Shown here piece by piece: positions 9,234 through 17,977 of a stretch of DNA of 64,000 nucleotides; the stretch's first letter is position 1, and each line of letters opens with the position of its first letter. This DNA is from Aliarcobacter faecis (GTDB lineage: Bacteria > Campylobacterota > Campylobacteria > Campylobacterales > Arcobacteraceae). The notes under the pieces are model-generated. The model saw nothing but the letters and a program-made list of their open reading frames with translations, searched no databases and had not been told where the DNA came from. The stretch lies in the NCBI RefSeq assembly GCF_013201705.1, contig NZ_CP053837.1, positions 1,674,001 to 1,738,000 on the forward strand. The letters are read 5' to 3'. The translations under genes and the position numbers were made by a program.

Positions 9234-11816
9234 TTAAGAAACTTTCGAAATTATCTCATTATTACTTAAATCAAACTCTACTTTAGAACCTTCAAAGATT
9301 TTTTCTTCCAAAATAAGCATCGCCAATCTATCTTCAATCTCTTCATAAATTGCTCTTTTTAAAGGTCTTGCTCCATAAACTGGATCAAATCCAACTTTTG
9401 CTAAATGCTCTTTTGCCTCTTGTGTAATAGATATTTCAATATCTTTATCTTCAAGTTTTTTTCTAATATTATTAAATAAAATATCTACAATTTTTGTAAT
9501 TGCTTCAAGATTTAACTGCTCAAAAATTATAATATCATCTAGTCTATTTAAGAATTCAGGTCTAAAGTGAAGTTTTAACTCATTTAAAACCTCTTTTCTT
9601 CTATTTTCTTTATCACTTATCTCTATTATTTTACTACTTCCAATATTTGAAGTAAGGATTATAATAGTATTTTTAAAATCAACTGTAACACCTTTATTAT
9701 CAGTCAATCTTCCATCATCTAAAACTTGAAGTAAAATATTAAATACATCAGGATGTGCTTTTTCTACCTCATCAAATAATATCACACTATATGGTTTTCG
9801 TCTTACTGCTTCTGTTAATTGTCCACCCTCTTCATATCCAACATACCCAGGAGCTGCTCCAACTAATCTTGAAACAGAGTGTTTTTCCATATATTCACTC
9901 ATATCAAATCTAATTAAACTTTTACTATCATCAAATAAAAATTTAGCCAAAGTTTTTGCACTTTCAGTTTTTCCAACTCCTGTTGGTCCTAAAAATAGAA
10001 AACTTCCTATTGGTCTATTTGATTCACTAAGACCTGCTTTATTTCTCTTAATTGCTCTACTAATTGCTTTAATAGCTTCATCTTGTCCTATAACATCTTG
10101 TTTTAAAACCTCTTCAACTCTTAAAACTTTCTGTTTTTCACTATCAAGCATTTTATTAACTGGTATTCCAGTCCATCTTGAAACAATGCTAGCAATTGAT
10201 TCTTCATCTACGCTATTTCTTAATAGGGTTCCCTCTTTTTGCATTCTTGCCCATTTTTGAGCATTTTCTTCTACTTTTTTCTCTAATTCTGGAATCTCTC
10301 CATACTCTATTTTTGCAGCCTCTTCAAATTTTGACTCACGTTTAGCAATATTTGCTTTTGTTCTAAGTTCATCTATTTTTGTTTTAAGAATACTTGAAGC
10401 ATTAAAAGTCTCTTTTTCATTTTCAAATCTAGCTTCAAGATTTTGTTTCTCTTCACTCTTATTTGCCAACTCTTTTTCAATCTCTTTTATTCTATCTTCG
10501 TTTTTTTGACTCTCTTCCATTTTTAGAGCCTCTTTTTCTACTTGTAAAGTTTGAATCTCTCTTTTTATTTTAGATAGTGCTGTTGGTTCACTCTCTATTT
10601 GCATTTTAAGTTCTGCTGCTGCTTCATCTATTAAATCTATTGCTTTATCTGGTAAAAATCTATCTGTTATATATCTACTTGATAATTTTGCAGCTGCAAC
10701 TAATGCACTATCATTTATTGTTACATTATGGTGAGTTTCAAGTTTCTCTTTTATACCTCTTAAAATTTGTAAAGCCTCATTCACACTTGGTTCATTTACA
10801 TTAACAGGTTGAAATCTTCGCTGCATTGCTTGATCTTTTTCAAAATATTTTCTATACTCTTTTAGTGTTGTTGCACCAATAGTATGAAGTTCTCCTCTAG
10901 CTAAACTAGGTTTTAAAATATTTGCAGCATCCATACTTCCTTCAGATGCACCTGCACCAATTATTGTATGAATTTCATCTATAAATAAAATTATATTTCC
11001 ATCTTTTTTTACCTCATCAATAACTGACTTTAATCTATCTTCAAACTCTCCTCTATATTTTGCTCCAGCAATTAAAGCACTCATATCCAAAGCTATAACT
11101 CTTTTGTTAAGTAAACTTGTAGGTACATCTTTTGCTACTATTCTTTGAGCCAATCCTTCAGCAATTGCAGTTTTTCCAGTACCTGGTTCTCCTAAAAGAA
11201 TAGGATTATTTTTTGTTTTTCTAATCAAAATTTGCATCATTCGATTAATCTGCTCATCTCTTCCAATAACTGGATCTAATTTTCCATCAATTGCTTGTTT
11301 ATTTAAATCTATACCATATTTATTCAAAGCTTCAAGATTATCATCACCACTTTGGCTATCTATATTTTTTCCAGCTCTTAAAGCTTCAAGCTCTTTTTTT
11401 GCCTCTTTTAAATCTATATATTTTCCTAATATCTCTTTTATTGTAGAGTTATCAAAGTTTGCAATTAACCAACTATCAATAGCGATAAAACTATCTCCCA
11501 AACTACTCATTTGTCCAGCAGCTTTTTGAAAACTTTCATATAGATTTCTTGATATTTTAATACTCTCTTTTGTAACACTACTTACACTTGGAAGTTTACT
11601 AGCATTTGATTTTGCTTCAAGTTCTACTGCTGCTTTATTTACATTCATCTTATTTAATAATTGATTTAAAACAGAGTTTGTATTTGTGAGTAATGCCCAT
11701 AAAATATGCACCACTTCTACTTCTTGATTTTTATTATGTAAAGCTAGATTTAAACCACTATCTATTGCTTCTCTTAATTGATTCGTCATTTGTTCAAAAA
11801 TATTATTATCATTCAT
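9234..11816 (-). CDS. clpB: ATP-dependent disaggregase ClpB
   Basis: 860 aa, full length. ClpB is a hexameric AAA+ chaperone that, with DnaK, pulls proteins out of aggregates. An N-terminal Clp repeat domain (1-150) is followed by AAA-1 with Walker A GEPGTGKT near residue 205, a coiled-coil middle domain (~400-520, Glu/Lys-rich), and AAA-2 with Walker A GPTGVGKT near 605 and Walker [12 protein letters not shown]. The C-terminal D2-small domain carries [12 protein letters not shown]. The ATG is directly preceded by a CIRCE-like inverted repeat that contains the ribosome site, and a consensus promoter lies upstream, so HrcA-type heat-shock control is likely. Confidence 0.97.
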   Translation of the reverse strand: MNDNNIFEQMTNQLREAIDSGLNLALHNKNQEVEVVHILWALLTNTNSVLNQLLNKMNVNKAAVELEAKSNASKLPSVSSVTKESIKISRNLYESFQKAAGQMSSLGDSFIAIDSWLIANFDNSTIKEILGKYIDLKEAKKELEALRAGKNIDSQSGDDNLEALNKYGIDLNKQAIDGKLDPVIGRDEQINRMMQILIRKTKNNPILLGEPGTGKTAIAEGLAQRIVAKDVPTSLLNKRVIALDMSALIAGAKYRGEFEDRLKSVIDEVKKDGNIILFIDEIHTIIGAGASEGSMDAANILKPSLARGELHTIGATTLKEYRKYFEKDQAMQRRFQPVNVNEPSVNEALQILRGIKEKLETHHNVTINDSALVAAAKLSSRYITDRFLPDKAIDLIDEAAAELKMQIESEPTALSKIKREIQTLQVEKEALKMEESQKNEDRIKEIEKELANKSEEKQNLEARFENEKETFNASSILKTKIDELRTKANIAKRESKFEEAAKIEYGEIPELEKKVEENAQKWARMQKEGTLLRNSVDEESIASIVSRWTGIPVNKMLDSEKQKVLRVEEVLKQDVIGQDEAIKAISRAIKRNKAGLSESNRPIGSFLFLGPTGVGKTESAKTLAKFLFDDSKSLIRFDMSEYMEKHSVSRLVGAAPGYVGYEEGGQLTEAVRRKPYSVILFDEVEKAHPDVFNILLQVLDDGRLTDNKGVTVDFKNTIIILTSNIGSSKIIEISDKENRRKEVLNELKLHFRPEFLNRLDDIIIFEQLNLEAITKIVDILFNNIRKKLEDKDIEISITQEAKEHLAKVGFDPVYGARPLKRAIYEEIEDRLAMLILEEKIFEGSKVEFDLSNNEIISKVS

Positions 11817-11843
11817 TTAGCACTCCTTATATTTAATTGCTAA
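11817..11843 (-). promoter_or_regulatory. CIRCE-like operator overlapping the clpB ribosome site
   Basis: On the minus strand: TTAGCAATT, nine bases, GAGTGCTAA. The CIRCE consensus is TTAGCACTC-N9-GAGTGCTAA. The arm next to the start codon is perfect and the far arm matches 7 of 9. It lies immediately before the clpB ATG and includes the GGAG of the ribosome site, so HrcA binding would block both transcription and initiation. Confidence 0.75.
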
Positions 11844-11848
11844 TTATG

Positions 11849-11877
11849 ATTATATAACTTTAGTCAAGTATTGTCAA
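11849..11877 (-). promoter_or_regulatory. Consensus promoter of clpB
   Basis: On the minus strand, TTGACA (11872-11877) and TATAAT (11849-11854) are separated by exactly 17 bases, a perfect sigma-70 arrangement. This is rare in this AT-rich phylum, where -35 boxes are usually absent. ACTTGAC occurs twice, 10 bases apart, across the -35. Confidence 0.75.
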
Positions 11878-11936
11878 GTCTTAACAAAAAACTATTTTCT
11901 ATTATAATACTTTTTTAAAAAATTTCAAAGGTTTTT

Positions 11937-12509
11937 ATGAAAAATTTATGTGGAATAGATGAAGCAGGTCGAGGACCACTTGCAGGTCCTTTGGTAGTTG
12001 CTGGTGTTGTACTTTTAAAAGAGATTATTGGACTGAATGACTCAAAAAAATTAAGTGAAAAAAAAAGAGAAAAACTTTTTGATGAAATAATTGAAAAATC
12101 AAAATATCATATAGTTTTTAAAAGTGCTAAAGAGATTGATGATTTTGGAATTAGCTTTTGTATAAAAAACTCTATTTTAGAGATAATGGAAAATTTAAAA
12201 GAGTTTTCAAGTTCATTTCTAATGGACGGAAATACAAATTTTGGAATACAAACTTTACAAAAAGAGATAAAAGCAGATGCAAAATATAGTGAAGTTAGTG
12301 CAGCTTCAATTTTGGCAAAAGTAAGTCGTGATAGATATATGGTAGAGATTTCAAAAGATTATGAAAAATTTGATTTCAAAAAACACAAAGGATATGGAAC
12401 AAAAGCTCACATCGAAGCTATAAAAAAATTTGGAAGAAGTGATATTCATAGAGTTTCTTATAAAATAAAAGGGATTGATGATAAAGAAATTTATAAATCT
12501 TTATTTTAA
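11937..12509 (+). CDS. rnhB: Ribonuclease HII
   Basis: 190 aa, normal for RNase HII, which removes ribonucleotides from DNA and RNA primers from hybrids. The catalytic acidic residues are in CGIDEAGRGPLAGP (DEA) near the start, in LMDGN, and in the SIIAKVSRDR-type motif (here SILAKVSRDRYM). GYGTKAH follows. The ATG at 11937 has AAAGG in front. The gene is divergent from clpB across a 120-base regulatory region and convergent with ppk2. Confidence 0.95.
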   Translation: MKNLCGIDEAGRGPLAGPLVVAGVVLLKEIIGLNDSKKLSEKKREKLFDEIIEKSKYHIVFKSAKEIDDFGISFCIKNSILEIMENLKEFSSSFLMDGNTNFGIQTLQKEIKADAKYSEVSAASILAKVSRDRYMVEISKDYEKFDFKKHKGYGTKAHIEAIKKFGRSDIHRVSYKIKGIDDKEIYKSLF

Positions 12510-12533
12510 GATTAAGGAAAACTCCTTAATCTT
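12508..12533. terminator. Bidirectional hairpin between rnhB and ppk2
   Basis: Perfect 11-base stem AAGATTAAGGA / TCCTTAATCTT with a 4-base loop. It overlaps the stop codons of both convergent genes. T-runs are weak on both sides, but the placement fits a shared terminator. Confidence 0.65.
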
Positions 12534-13422
12534 TCCACTTAACAACTCTTTTCATATCCATTAATTCAAGCTCTTTTTCAGCTGTAATAACAATATCATT
12601 ATCAACTGTAAAGTCAAGTCTCTCATCTCTTCCTTCATAATCAATTGAGTTTAAAATAACTTTTATAGAGTTAAGTCTTGCTAAAAATTTACTATCACTT
12701 CTTATAATTATCCAAGGGGATTTTTCTGTATTTGTATATTTCAACATATCGTATTTTTTTTGTGTAAACTCTTCCCAACGACTTTGCATTTGCATATCAA
12801 TTTCACTTAATTTCCACTGTTTTAATGGGTTTTCTTCTCTCTCTTCAAATCTTCTTGCTTGCTCCTCTTTTGAAACAGATAAATAAATTTTTAAAAAATG
12901 AAACCCATGCTCTACTAAATCCTCTTCAAATCTTTGTACACTTCTCATAAAAACTTCATACTCTTTTTGTGTACAAAAACCAAAAACAGGTTCAACCATA
13001 GCTCTATTGTACCAAGATCTATCAAAAATAACTATCTCTCCACCTTTTGGAAACTGCTCAACATATCTTTGATAGTACCATTGAGTTTTTTGAACATCTG
13101 AAGGTTTTCCCAAAGCTACAACTCTATAATGTTTTTCATTCATATATCTTGTAATTCTTCGTATAGCTCCACCTTTTCCTGAGGCATCTCTTCCTTCCAT
13201 TAGAATAATCATTTTTTCATTATTTTTTTCAAGATGTGCTTGAAGTTTAATAAGCTCAACTTGATATGGTTTTAAAATCTCTTCTTTTGTTCTATAAAGA
13301 AATTTTGAATGAATTTCACTAATAAAACTTCCATTTCCCTCTTTTATTTTTTCATTAAACTCATCTAAACTCATATTAGTTTTATTTACTAAATCTATAT
13401 CATAATATTTATCAAATCCCAT
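12526..13422 (-). CDS. ppk2: Polyphosphate kinase 2
   Basis: 298 aa, PPK2 family of one-domain P-loop kinases that use polyphosphate to phosphorylate nucleotides or make polyphosphate. Walker A GRDASGKGGAIRR near residue 80, Walker B region EIVIFDRSWYNRAMVEPVFGF near 135-155, and the lid with ARRFEEREENPLKQWKLS near 210. The length and lid motif fit a single-domain PPK2, but whether it prefers GDP or ADP cannot be read here. The ATG has AAAGGGG in front; just upstream lies a 9-base tandem repeat. Confidence 0.93.
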   Translation of the reverse strand: MGFDKYYDIDLVNKTNMSLDEFNEKIKEGNGSFISEIHSKFLYRTKEEILKPYQVELIKLQAHLEKNNEKMIILMEGRDASGKGGAIRRITRYMNEKHYRVVALGKPSDVQKTQWYYQRYVEQFPKGGEIVIFDRSWYNRAMVEPVFGFCTQKEYEVFMRSVQRFEEDLVEHGFHFLKIYLSVSKEEQARRFEEREENPLKQWKLSEIDMQMQSRWEEFTQKKYDMLKYTNTEKSPWIIIRSDSKFLARLNSIKVILNSIDYEGRDERLDFTVDNDIVITAEKELELMDMKRVVKWKD

Positions 13423-13432
13423 TATTACCCCT

Positions 13433-13468
13433 TTATTTTAATTATTTTAATTATTTTAATTATTTTAT
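13433..13468. repeat. Nine-base tandem repeat before ppk2
   Basis: Three perfect copies of TTATTTTAA (13433-13459) and a fourth that differs in the last base. They lie directly upstream of the ppk2 ribosome site, where copy-number change would alter promoter or leader spacing. Confidence 0.85.
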
Positions 13469-13478
13469 TATACTAAAA

Positions 13479-13793
13479 CTATTTAGAAACTATACCTATA
13501 TGATTCTCAACAGATTTTATTTTACTATTTATCCTATCTTCTCCAGTAGTTCTTATATCAAAATTTATACTTGCATAAACTCTACTACATCCTAATTCTT
13601 CGAGCTTCAAATAACAAAGATTTACTAAATCTAAAAGCTCTTTTAATGTTTTTGCTTCTACTATTGTATTCATAGATGTTAATTGATATTTAAGTCCACT
13701 ATCTTTAATTATTTTTAAAATCTCTGATACCTCTTTACTTTTACTTCCTACTGTATTTGTTGGAAACATACTCAAACTCATTAAAACTGACAT
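13479..13793 (-). CDS. Thiamine-binding-fold protein (UPF0045 / MTH1187 family)
   Basis: 104 aa from the ATG at 13793, which has AGAGGA seven bases ahead. An in-frame TTG at 13820 has no ribosome site. The protein begins SVLMSLSMFPTNTVGSKSKEV and contains YQLTSMNTIVEA, both typical of the small ferredoxin-like family whose members bind thiamine or related ligands (YkoF-like fold). Ligand here is inferred only from the family. No thiamine genes are adjacent; neighbours are ppk2 and a short unknown gene on the other strand. Confidence 0.8.
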   Translation of the reverse strand: MSVLMSLSMFPTNTVGSKSKEVSEILKIIKDSGLKYQLTSMNTIVEAKTLKELLDLVNLCYLKLEELGCSRVYASINFDIRTTGEDRINSKIKSVENHIGIVSK

Positions 13794-13864
13794 ATTATAT
13801 CCTCTAAACCATATTTTCAAATTTGTTTTGCTAGTATATATAAATTTTATTAAAAAGGATAAAT

Positions 13865-14203
13865 ATGCAATTAGATGTTTCTGCTGAAGTTATTTTGTCT
13901 CAACTTGGTTATTCATTAAGTGATGAGTCATTAAAACAAGCACAAAAAGTAATTGATGTTACAAAAAATTTTGATAAGTTTGCAAAACATATATTAACTT
14001 TAAATGACCAAATAAAAAGAATGAATGCTTATGTTGGATTATCAAATAAAACTGATTATCTAAAAATTAAATGCGATGAAAATGATTCAAAAGAGATGCT
14101 TGAAGAGTTCCATGATACTATTTGGAAATGGGCAGAAAAATATAAAGTAAATATAGAAAGATTGGATAAAAAACCAATCTACTATATATTAGGTACTAAT
14201 TAA
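13865..14203 (+). CDS. Unknown 112-aa cytoplasmic protein
   Basis: 112 aa, start ATG behind AAAAAGGA. No signal peptide or membrane segment. Predicted largely helical (SLKQAQKVIDVTKNFDKFAKHILTL is an amphipathic stretch), with a Trp pair near residue 90 (IWKWAEKYK). I do not recognise the family. Its 3' end overlaps the end of the msrA frame by 8 bases on the other strand. It is a single-gene unit divergent from the thiamine-binding-fold gene. Confidence 0.65.
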   Translation: MQLDVSAEVILSQLGYSLSDESLKQAQKVIDVTKNFDKFAKHILTLNDQIKRMNAYVGLSNKTDYLKIKCDENDSKEMLEEFHDTIWKWAEKYKVNIERLDKKPIYYILGTN

Positions 14204-14684
14204 ATATTTTTTTATAACTATGACAATATGGCATTTTATTATGCCTATTGTAGTAGTTTTGATGATAATCTTCTGCTTTGTAGAAAGTAACTTCAGGATA
14301 TAATGTTGTTGCTACTTTATATCCCATTTTTTCCAACTCTATAATTAGTTTTTGAGCTATATTTTTTTGATTTTCATCTGTATAAAAAATTGCTGTTAAA
14401 TATTGACTTCCAATATCTGGACCTTGTCCATTTGTTTGAGTAAAATCATGAATTTCAAAAAATAATTTTGCTAAATCTTCATAACTTACAATATTGTCAT
14501 CAAAAATAACCTCAACAACTTCTAAATGTCCACTATTTCCACTACTTACAAGCTCATAATTTGGATTTGCTACAAATCCTCCCATATAACCAGAAACTAC
14601 GCTTTTTACACCTTTTTGTCTTTGAAAATAGTACTCAACTCCCCAGAAACACCCAGCGGCGAAATATGCTTTAGAAAGCCCCAT
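14196..14684 (-). CDS. msrA: Peptide methionine-S-sulfoxide reductase MsrA (reconstituted at the element border)
   Basis: 162 aa. MsrA reduces Met-S-sulfoxide in proteins. The active-site motif AGCFWG is at residues 10-15, followed by SGYMGG, HLEVVEV and GSQYLTAIFY, then a C-terminal YHQNYY. The first ~16 codons lie on the mobile-element side of the attachment core (14638-14645); the rest is host sequence. A matching msrB frame ends with the same AGGCFWGV segment at 24271-24330. The pre-insertion gene was therefore probably a fused msrB-msrA, and the element supplies a new start (ATG at 14684, AAAGGA eight bases ahead). The element-side codons are richer in C and G (TTC GCC GCT GGG) than the equivalent host codons, suggesting foreign origin. 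It should still be functional. Confidence 0.9.
   Translation of the reverse strand: MGLSKAYFAAGCFWGVEYYFQRQKGVKSVVSGYMGGFVANPNYELVSSGNSGHLEVVEVIFDDNIVSYEDLAKLFFEIHDFTQTNGQGPDIGSQYLTAIFYTDENQKNIAQKLIIELEKMGYKVATTLYPEVTFYKAEDYHQNYYNRHNKMPYCHSYKKIFN
14638..14645. repeat. Left attachment core of the integrative element
   Basis: ACTCCCCA (TGGGGAGT on the coding strand, inside the Cys-Phe-Trp-Gly-Val codons of msrA). The same eight bases occur at 24287-24294 in the other half of the split gene. Outside the core, the left and right sequences resemble each other only as homologous msrA codons on one side. Confidence 0.75.
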
Positions 14685-14710
14685 AAAATCGTCCTTTATT
14701 AACTACTTTT

Positions 14711-14797
14711 TCAGGGATAGGTGTTTACAAAAAGGGCAAAAGTATCCCCTTTTTGGGATACTTTTTAGCTTTAATATCCCTTTTCGGTATCCCAAAT
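14711..14797. repeat. Left-end repeat array (21-base direct repeat and GTATCCC motifs)
   Basis: Holds TCAGGGATAGGTGTTTACAA at 14711-14730, the partner of 24217-24236 with one mismatch. It also has AGTATCCCC (14741-14749), the inverted GGGATACT (14755-14762), TATCCC (14775-14780) and GGTATCCCAAAT (14786-14797). These look like arm-type recombinase or excisionase binding sites. The 74-codon frame crossing this stretch is probably not a gene. Confidence 0.7.
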
Positions 14798-15072
14798 TTT
14801 TCAATCTTTGAGTTAGATTTTAGTTTATTTATTCTTATACATTGATTATTTAAAATTAGATATTGATTTAAAATTTTGAAAGAATTAAATATAAAAATAA
14901 AGGTTATAAAAAAAGAGAAGTGAATAAAAGACCACATACTTTTACTCAAGATTTTACGGTTATTTGCTAAATGCCCAAATGTCCTTTAGCTTAACGTCCA
15001 AAACGAAATCCGTTGGCTTTAAATATGCCCTTACGACATAAGGGACAATTTTATCAAATTATTATTTATATA

Positions 15073-16218
15073 TCAATATTTTTCATAGGCTAAAAAATAC
15101 TTTTTAGCAGTTCTTCTGTCAATCTTAGCAACTCTTGAAATTGAAGCAATATTTACTTTTAATTTTTGTTCTTGTAATTCTAAGATAGCATTTATTACTA
15201 GATTTTCTTTTTGTGTTTGTAATTTTGAAATATAATCTTCTTTTGCTTCTAATAATTGCTTTTTATTTTTCTCTTTATCTCTTAATTTTAAAGTTCTTAT
15301 TGCTGCTTTTTGTTGTCTTTGTTTTGTTTCTTCTAAGTATTCATCATAACTTAAATTTTTCATCTTTTCAAACTCCATAACACCACTGTTTACAACTTTT
15401 AAATTTTCATCTTTCATTGTTCCAAATAAAATTTTTCCATTTTGCCAGTATTTAAAAGTGGAATTTGAGATTTGTATTAATTCTGTATTTCCTAAACCTA
15501 CATTTTTGGAATTATTTATATTTATTAAAAAGTTTAATATATCATCTTTAGTTAGTGTTGTTTTACCTTTAGCAAATTTCATGGCATATTTAAATAAAGT
15601 TTTGTTTCTTTGTCCTTCTATTAGTTCATCTTCATTAATTTTTACTTTTAATTTCAAAGGTGTATTTGTAAATTCAGATTTTGGAATATATTTTTTAAAA
15701 TCATCTAATTCATAATTTATTTTTTGAGAAAAATAAAAATCATGTAAGAGTGGATTTCTCCATACCCCATAAAGCCGATGTGAAGCTATTTCATCACACT
15801 TTAACATTCTCGTTATAGCTACTTTTATATCCATTACATACTTCAAAGCTTTTCTTTGATAAGTAAATATATGATTTTTTAGATGATAAGCAAAATGGAA
15901 GCCCTTATTTGTTTCCAGGATATAAGTTGGTTCTATCCCTATATTAGATGTTATATAATCTAAAAAAACATATATATTTTTAAAATGCTCTTTAGCTGTT
16001 TTATCTTCATATTTATCTATATCAAATATTAAAAAACTTATTTGTTCTTTAGAGTTAAAATTAATAAATTTATATTTGTTTAATGCTTTTATCGTTGGGT
16101 ATTCATATATATTTGATAAATGTTTTTCATTACCTGCTTTTGTTCTTTTAGGAAGATTTTTTAATAAAAGCTCTTTTAGTTGTTCATCTTCATCTTTATA
16201 TTTATTTAATATTGTCAT
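15073..16218 (-). CDS. Primase-like replication initiator (Replicase/PriCT type)
   Basis: 381 aa. The motifs SFLIFDIDKYED and TYILETNKGFHFAYHL look like the catalytic strands of small archaeo-eukaryotic-type primases found in plasmid replicases. YGVWRNPLLHDF matches the RNP segment of ColE2-type Rep proteins, and a PriCT-like region follows (GQRNKTLFKYAMKFA). The C-terminus has a helix-turn-helix (INIASISRVAKIDRRTAKKYF), likely for origin binding. ATG at 16218 with AAGGAG in front. A long inverted repeat upstream of it could be the origin. This implies the element can replicate as a circle, which is inferred. Family assignment is from motifs, not from alignment. Confidence 0.75.
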   Translation of the reverse strand: MTILNKYKDEDEQLKELLLKNLPKRTKAGNEKHLSNIYEYPTIKALNKYKFINFNSKEQISFLIFDIDKYEDKTAKEHFKNIYVFLDYITSNIGIEPTYILETNKGFHFAYHLKNHIFTYQRKALKYVMDIKVAITRMLKCDEIASHRLYGVWRNPLLHDFYFSQKINYELDDFKKYIPKSEFTNTPLKLKVKINEDELIEGQRNKTLFKYAMKFAKGKTTLTKDDILNFLININNSKNVGLGNTELIQISNSTFKYWQNGKILFGTMKDENLKVVNSGVMEFEKMKNLSYDEYLEETKQRQQKAAIRTLKLRDKEKNKKQLLEAKEDYISKLQTQKENLVINAILELQEQKLKVNIASISRVAKIDRRTAKKYFLAYEKY

Positions 16219-16985
16219 GGGCTTACTCCTTTTTTTGGAGCAACCCTGAAAGGTGTTGGAATAGAATTTAATACATATTTTTATTGTTATAAGAGTGATT
16301 TTTTGTAAAAGTTAGATTTAGTAAAAAAAATGAAAAATTCTTTAAAAAAAAGTAAAAAAAAATGTTCATCTTAGATGGTCTTACTGTATTATTTAAAACC
16401 CAACCTAAATGAAGAAATAAAAGATAATTGAAGATAACAAATACTAAGAATAAAAAAGAGAGAATAAAAAATAAATATTAATTTTAAAGATTAGAAAATA
16501 TAAATAAATAAGAATATATATTTAATAATCATAAAAACTTTTTTTTGGCTTCAAAGTGCCATTATATAGGGCTTAGAGAGGTATTTTTTTGAATGGATTT
16601 TAAAATAACTCTTCTTTTATTTTAATTTTTCGCAATGCGACAGAAGAAATACTTAAATCTTTTTTTCTATTCATTAATCGCTACTCATTAGTTTTTGGCT
16701 TTATAAGTTTTAAGTGTGATATATTGTTTTATTACTCAAAACTGAAAATTTCTCAAATGAGCATATACTCACTTCATTCCGTTATCCCTCCTTTTTCAAA
16801 ATTTTAAGTTTTAACCTAAGAAAAAATATATATTCCACACTTAACAAAGCCCGAAAACTAACGAAAGTGAAAAATTTTTGAAATAAAAAAGGATTTAATT
16901 TTAATCTTCTTAAAAATTAAAAAAGAAGAGAAAAAACAAACCCTCAAATCTTCAAAAATGAAAACCAAAATTTAAAGGATACAAG
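16219..16985. other. Non-coding 767-base region with inverted repeats; candidate origin
   Basis: No supported gene. A long imperfect inverted repeat pairs 16688-16724 with 16826-16861 (shared blocks TTAGTTTT, GGCTTT, TTAAGTGTG and ATATAT), with about 100 bases between. A short palindrome TCGCAATGCGA lies near 16629-16639. It sits between the replication-protein gene and the J-domain gene, which are divergent, so both promoters must be here too. Origin role is inference from position. Confidence 0.45.
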
Positions 16986-17450
16986 ATGACAAGAGAAGAG
17001 ATTTTAAAAGAGTTTCAAGATATAGAGGGTATAAATGAAGCTAAAAAGATATATAAAACTTTAGCCAAAAAATTACACCCTGACATTGGAGGAAGTGAAG
17101 AAGAATTTAAACTACTTAATGAAATATATAACCATTTAATAGAGCATAAAATATATTTTTCTAACTCTTCAAAAATTGATATTGAATTAGAAAAAATAAT
17201 AAGTTTAATTTTACATTTTGAAAATATAAATATAGAACTTATTGGCTCTTGGGTTTGGGTTAGTGGGGATACGAAAGAAATAAAAGAAAAATTGAAAGAG
17301 ATAGGTTTTAAATGGGCTTCTAAAAAGAAAATGTGGTATTACGGAGAGATGAAAGCTAAAAATCCAAATCCAAAATCTATGGAAGAGATAAAAGCAAAAT
17401 ATGGAAGTGAAACTTTAAAAAGTGATGAAAAGAAAAGAATAGCTAGTTAA
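16986..17450 (+). CDS. J-domain protein of mobile-element type
   Basis: 154 aa. The N-terminal ~55 residues are a short J domain with the essential HPD (KKLHPDIGGSEEEFKLLNEIY), which in other proteins stimulates DnaK ATPase. The rest has the segment GSWVWVSGDTKEIKEKLKEI then GFKWASKKKMWYY, typical of DnaJ-like proteins carried on plasmids and integrative elements. It has no Gly/Phe or zinc-finger region, so it is not a full DnaJ. ATG with AAAGGA ten bases ahead. It is the only left-half element gene on the plus strand. Role in element replication or host interaction is unknown. Confidence 0.85.
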   Translation: MTREEILKEFQDIEGINEAKKIYKTLAKKLHPDIGGSEEEFKLLNEIYNHLIEHKIYFSNSSKIDIELEKIISLILHFENINIELIGSWVWVSGDTKEIKEKLKEIGFKWASKKKMWYYGEMKAKNPNPKSMEEIKAKYGSETLKSDEKKRIAS

Positions 17451-17462
17451 AATCTAGCTATT
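17438..17462. terminator. Hairpin between the J-domain and GNAT genes
   Basis: AATAGCTAG / CTAGCTATT, a 9-base perfect stem with a 7-base loop, overlapping the stop of the J-domain gene and reaching the stop of the convergent GNAT gene. It could serve both. Confidence 0.55.
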
Positions 17463-17977
17463 TATAAGTTAAATATCATCCAATCTTCAACTTCTTTTGA
17501 ACCACTACCTTTTATAGTTTGAAATCCATAAGAAGAATAAAGTTCTCTTATTTTATCAGTTGCTGGAGTAATTGCGACACTATTTATACCAATTTGATTT
17601 TTTATTATTTCTCCCATACTTAAGACAACATAATCTATAAGTAAAAATTCAGAGATTTTAATATTTCCAAGTTCTTCAAATTCTATTTTTCTGTAATCTT
17701 TTTCAACAAATAAAAATTCTATACTTATACTTATTAGGTCATCAATATCTGCTGTTGTTCCTACATTTAAAAAAGCACAATATCTTTTTTCTTTTTTATC
17801 AAAACAAGCATGAATAACATTTGTAAATGAAACATCATCTTGATTATAACAAAGTTCAGAAGTGCTTTTAAATATCTCTTCAAGTTTTGGATAATCTATA
17901 TTTGGCTTATATTCTTCAAAAAAAGAAAAAAGATTAGAACTTTTTATAATTACAATTTCAAATCTATCATTCACCAT
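17462..17977 (-). CDS. GNAT-like acetyltransferase, possible toxin
   Basis: 171 aa. The C-terminal third looks like a GNAT fold: a helix-strand segment NSVAITPATDKIRELYSSYGFQTI resembling the (L)YxxxGF end of acetyltransferases. The acetyl-CoA loop (Q/RxxGxG/A) is not clear, so this may be a divergent member. It overlaps by 11 bases the gene for a 60-aa basic protein upstream, the arrangement of GNAT toxin-antitoxin pairs such as TacAT. The upstream protein does not look like a classic DUF1778 antitoxin. Toxin role is therefore a hypothesis. Confidence 0.55.
   Translation of the reverse strand: MVNDRFEIVIIKSSNLFSFFEEYKPNIDYPKLEEIFKSTSELCYNQDDVSFTNVIHACFDKKEKRYCAFLNVGTTADIDDLISISIEFLFVEKDYRKIEFEELGNIKISEFLLIDYVVLSMGEIIKNQIGINSVAITPATDKIRELYSSYGFQTIKGSGSKEVEDWMIFNL

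Noticed and set aside
13433-13468. CRISPR-like short repeats
   Set aside because: Units are contiguous 9-mers with no spacers; a simple tandem repeat. No CRISPR array was seen in the window.
14725-14949. Open frame of 74 codons at the left end of the element
   Set aside because: It runs through the GTATCCC repeat array, has no ribosome site, and its composition looks like translated AT-rich spacer.
15026-15042. CCCTTACGACATAAGGG as terminator of the Rep gene
   Set aside because: Five-base stem and no T-run; too weak to list as a feature.
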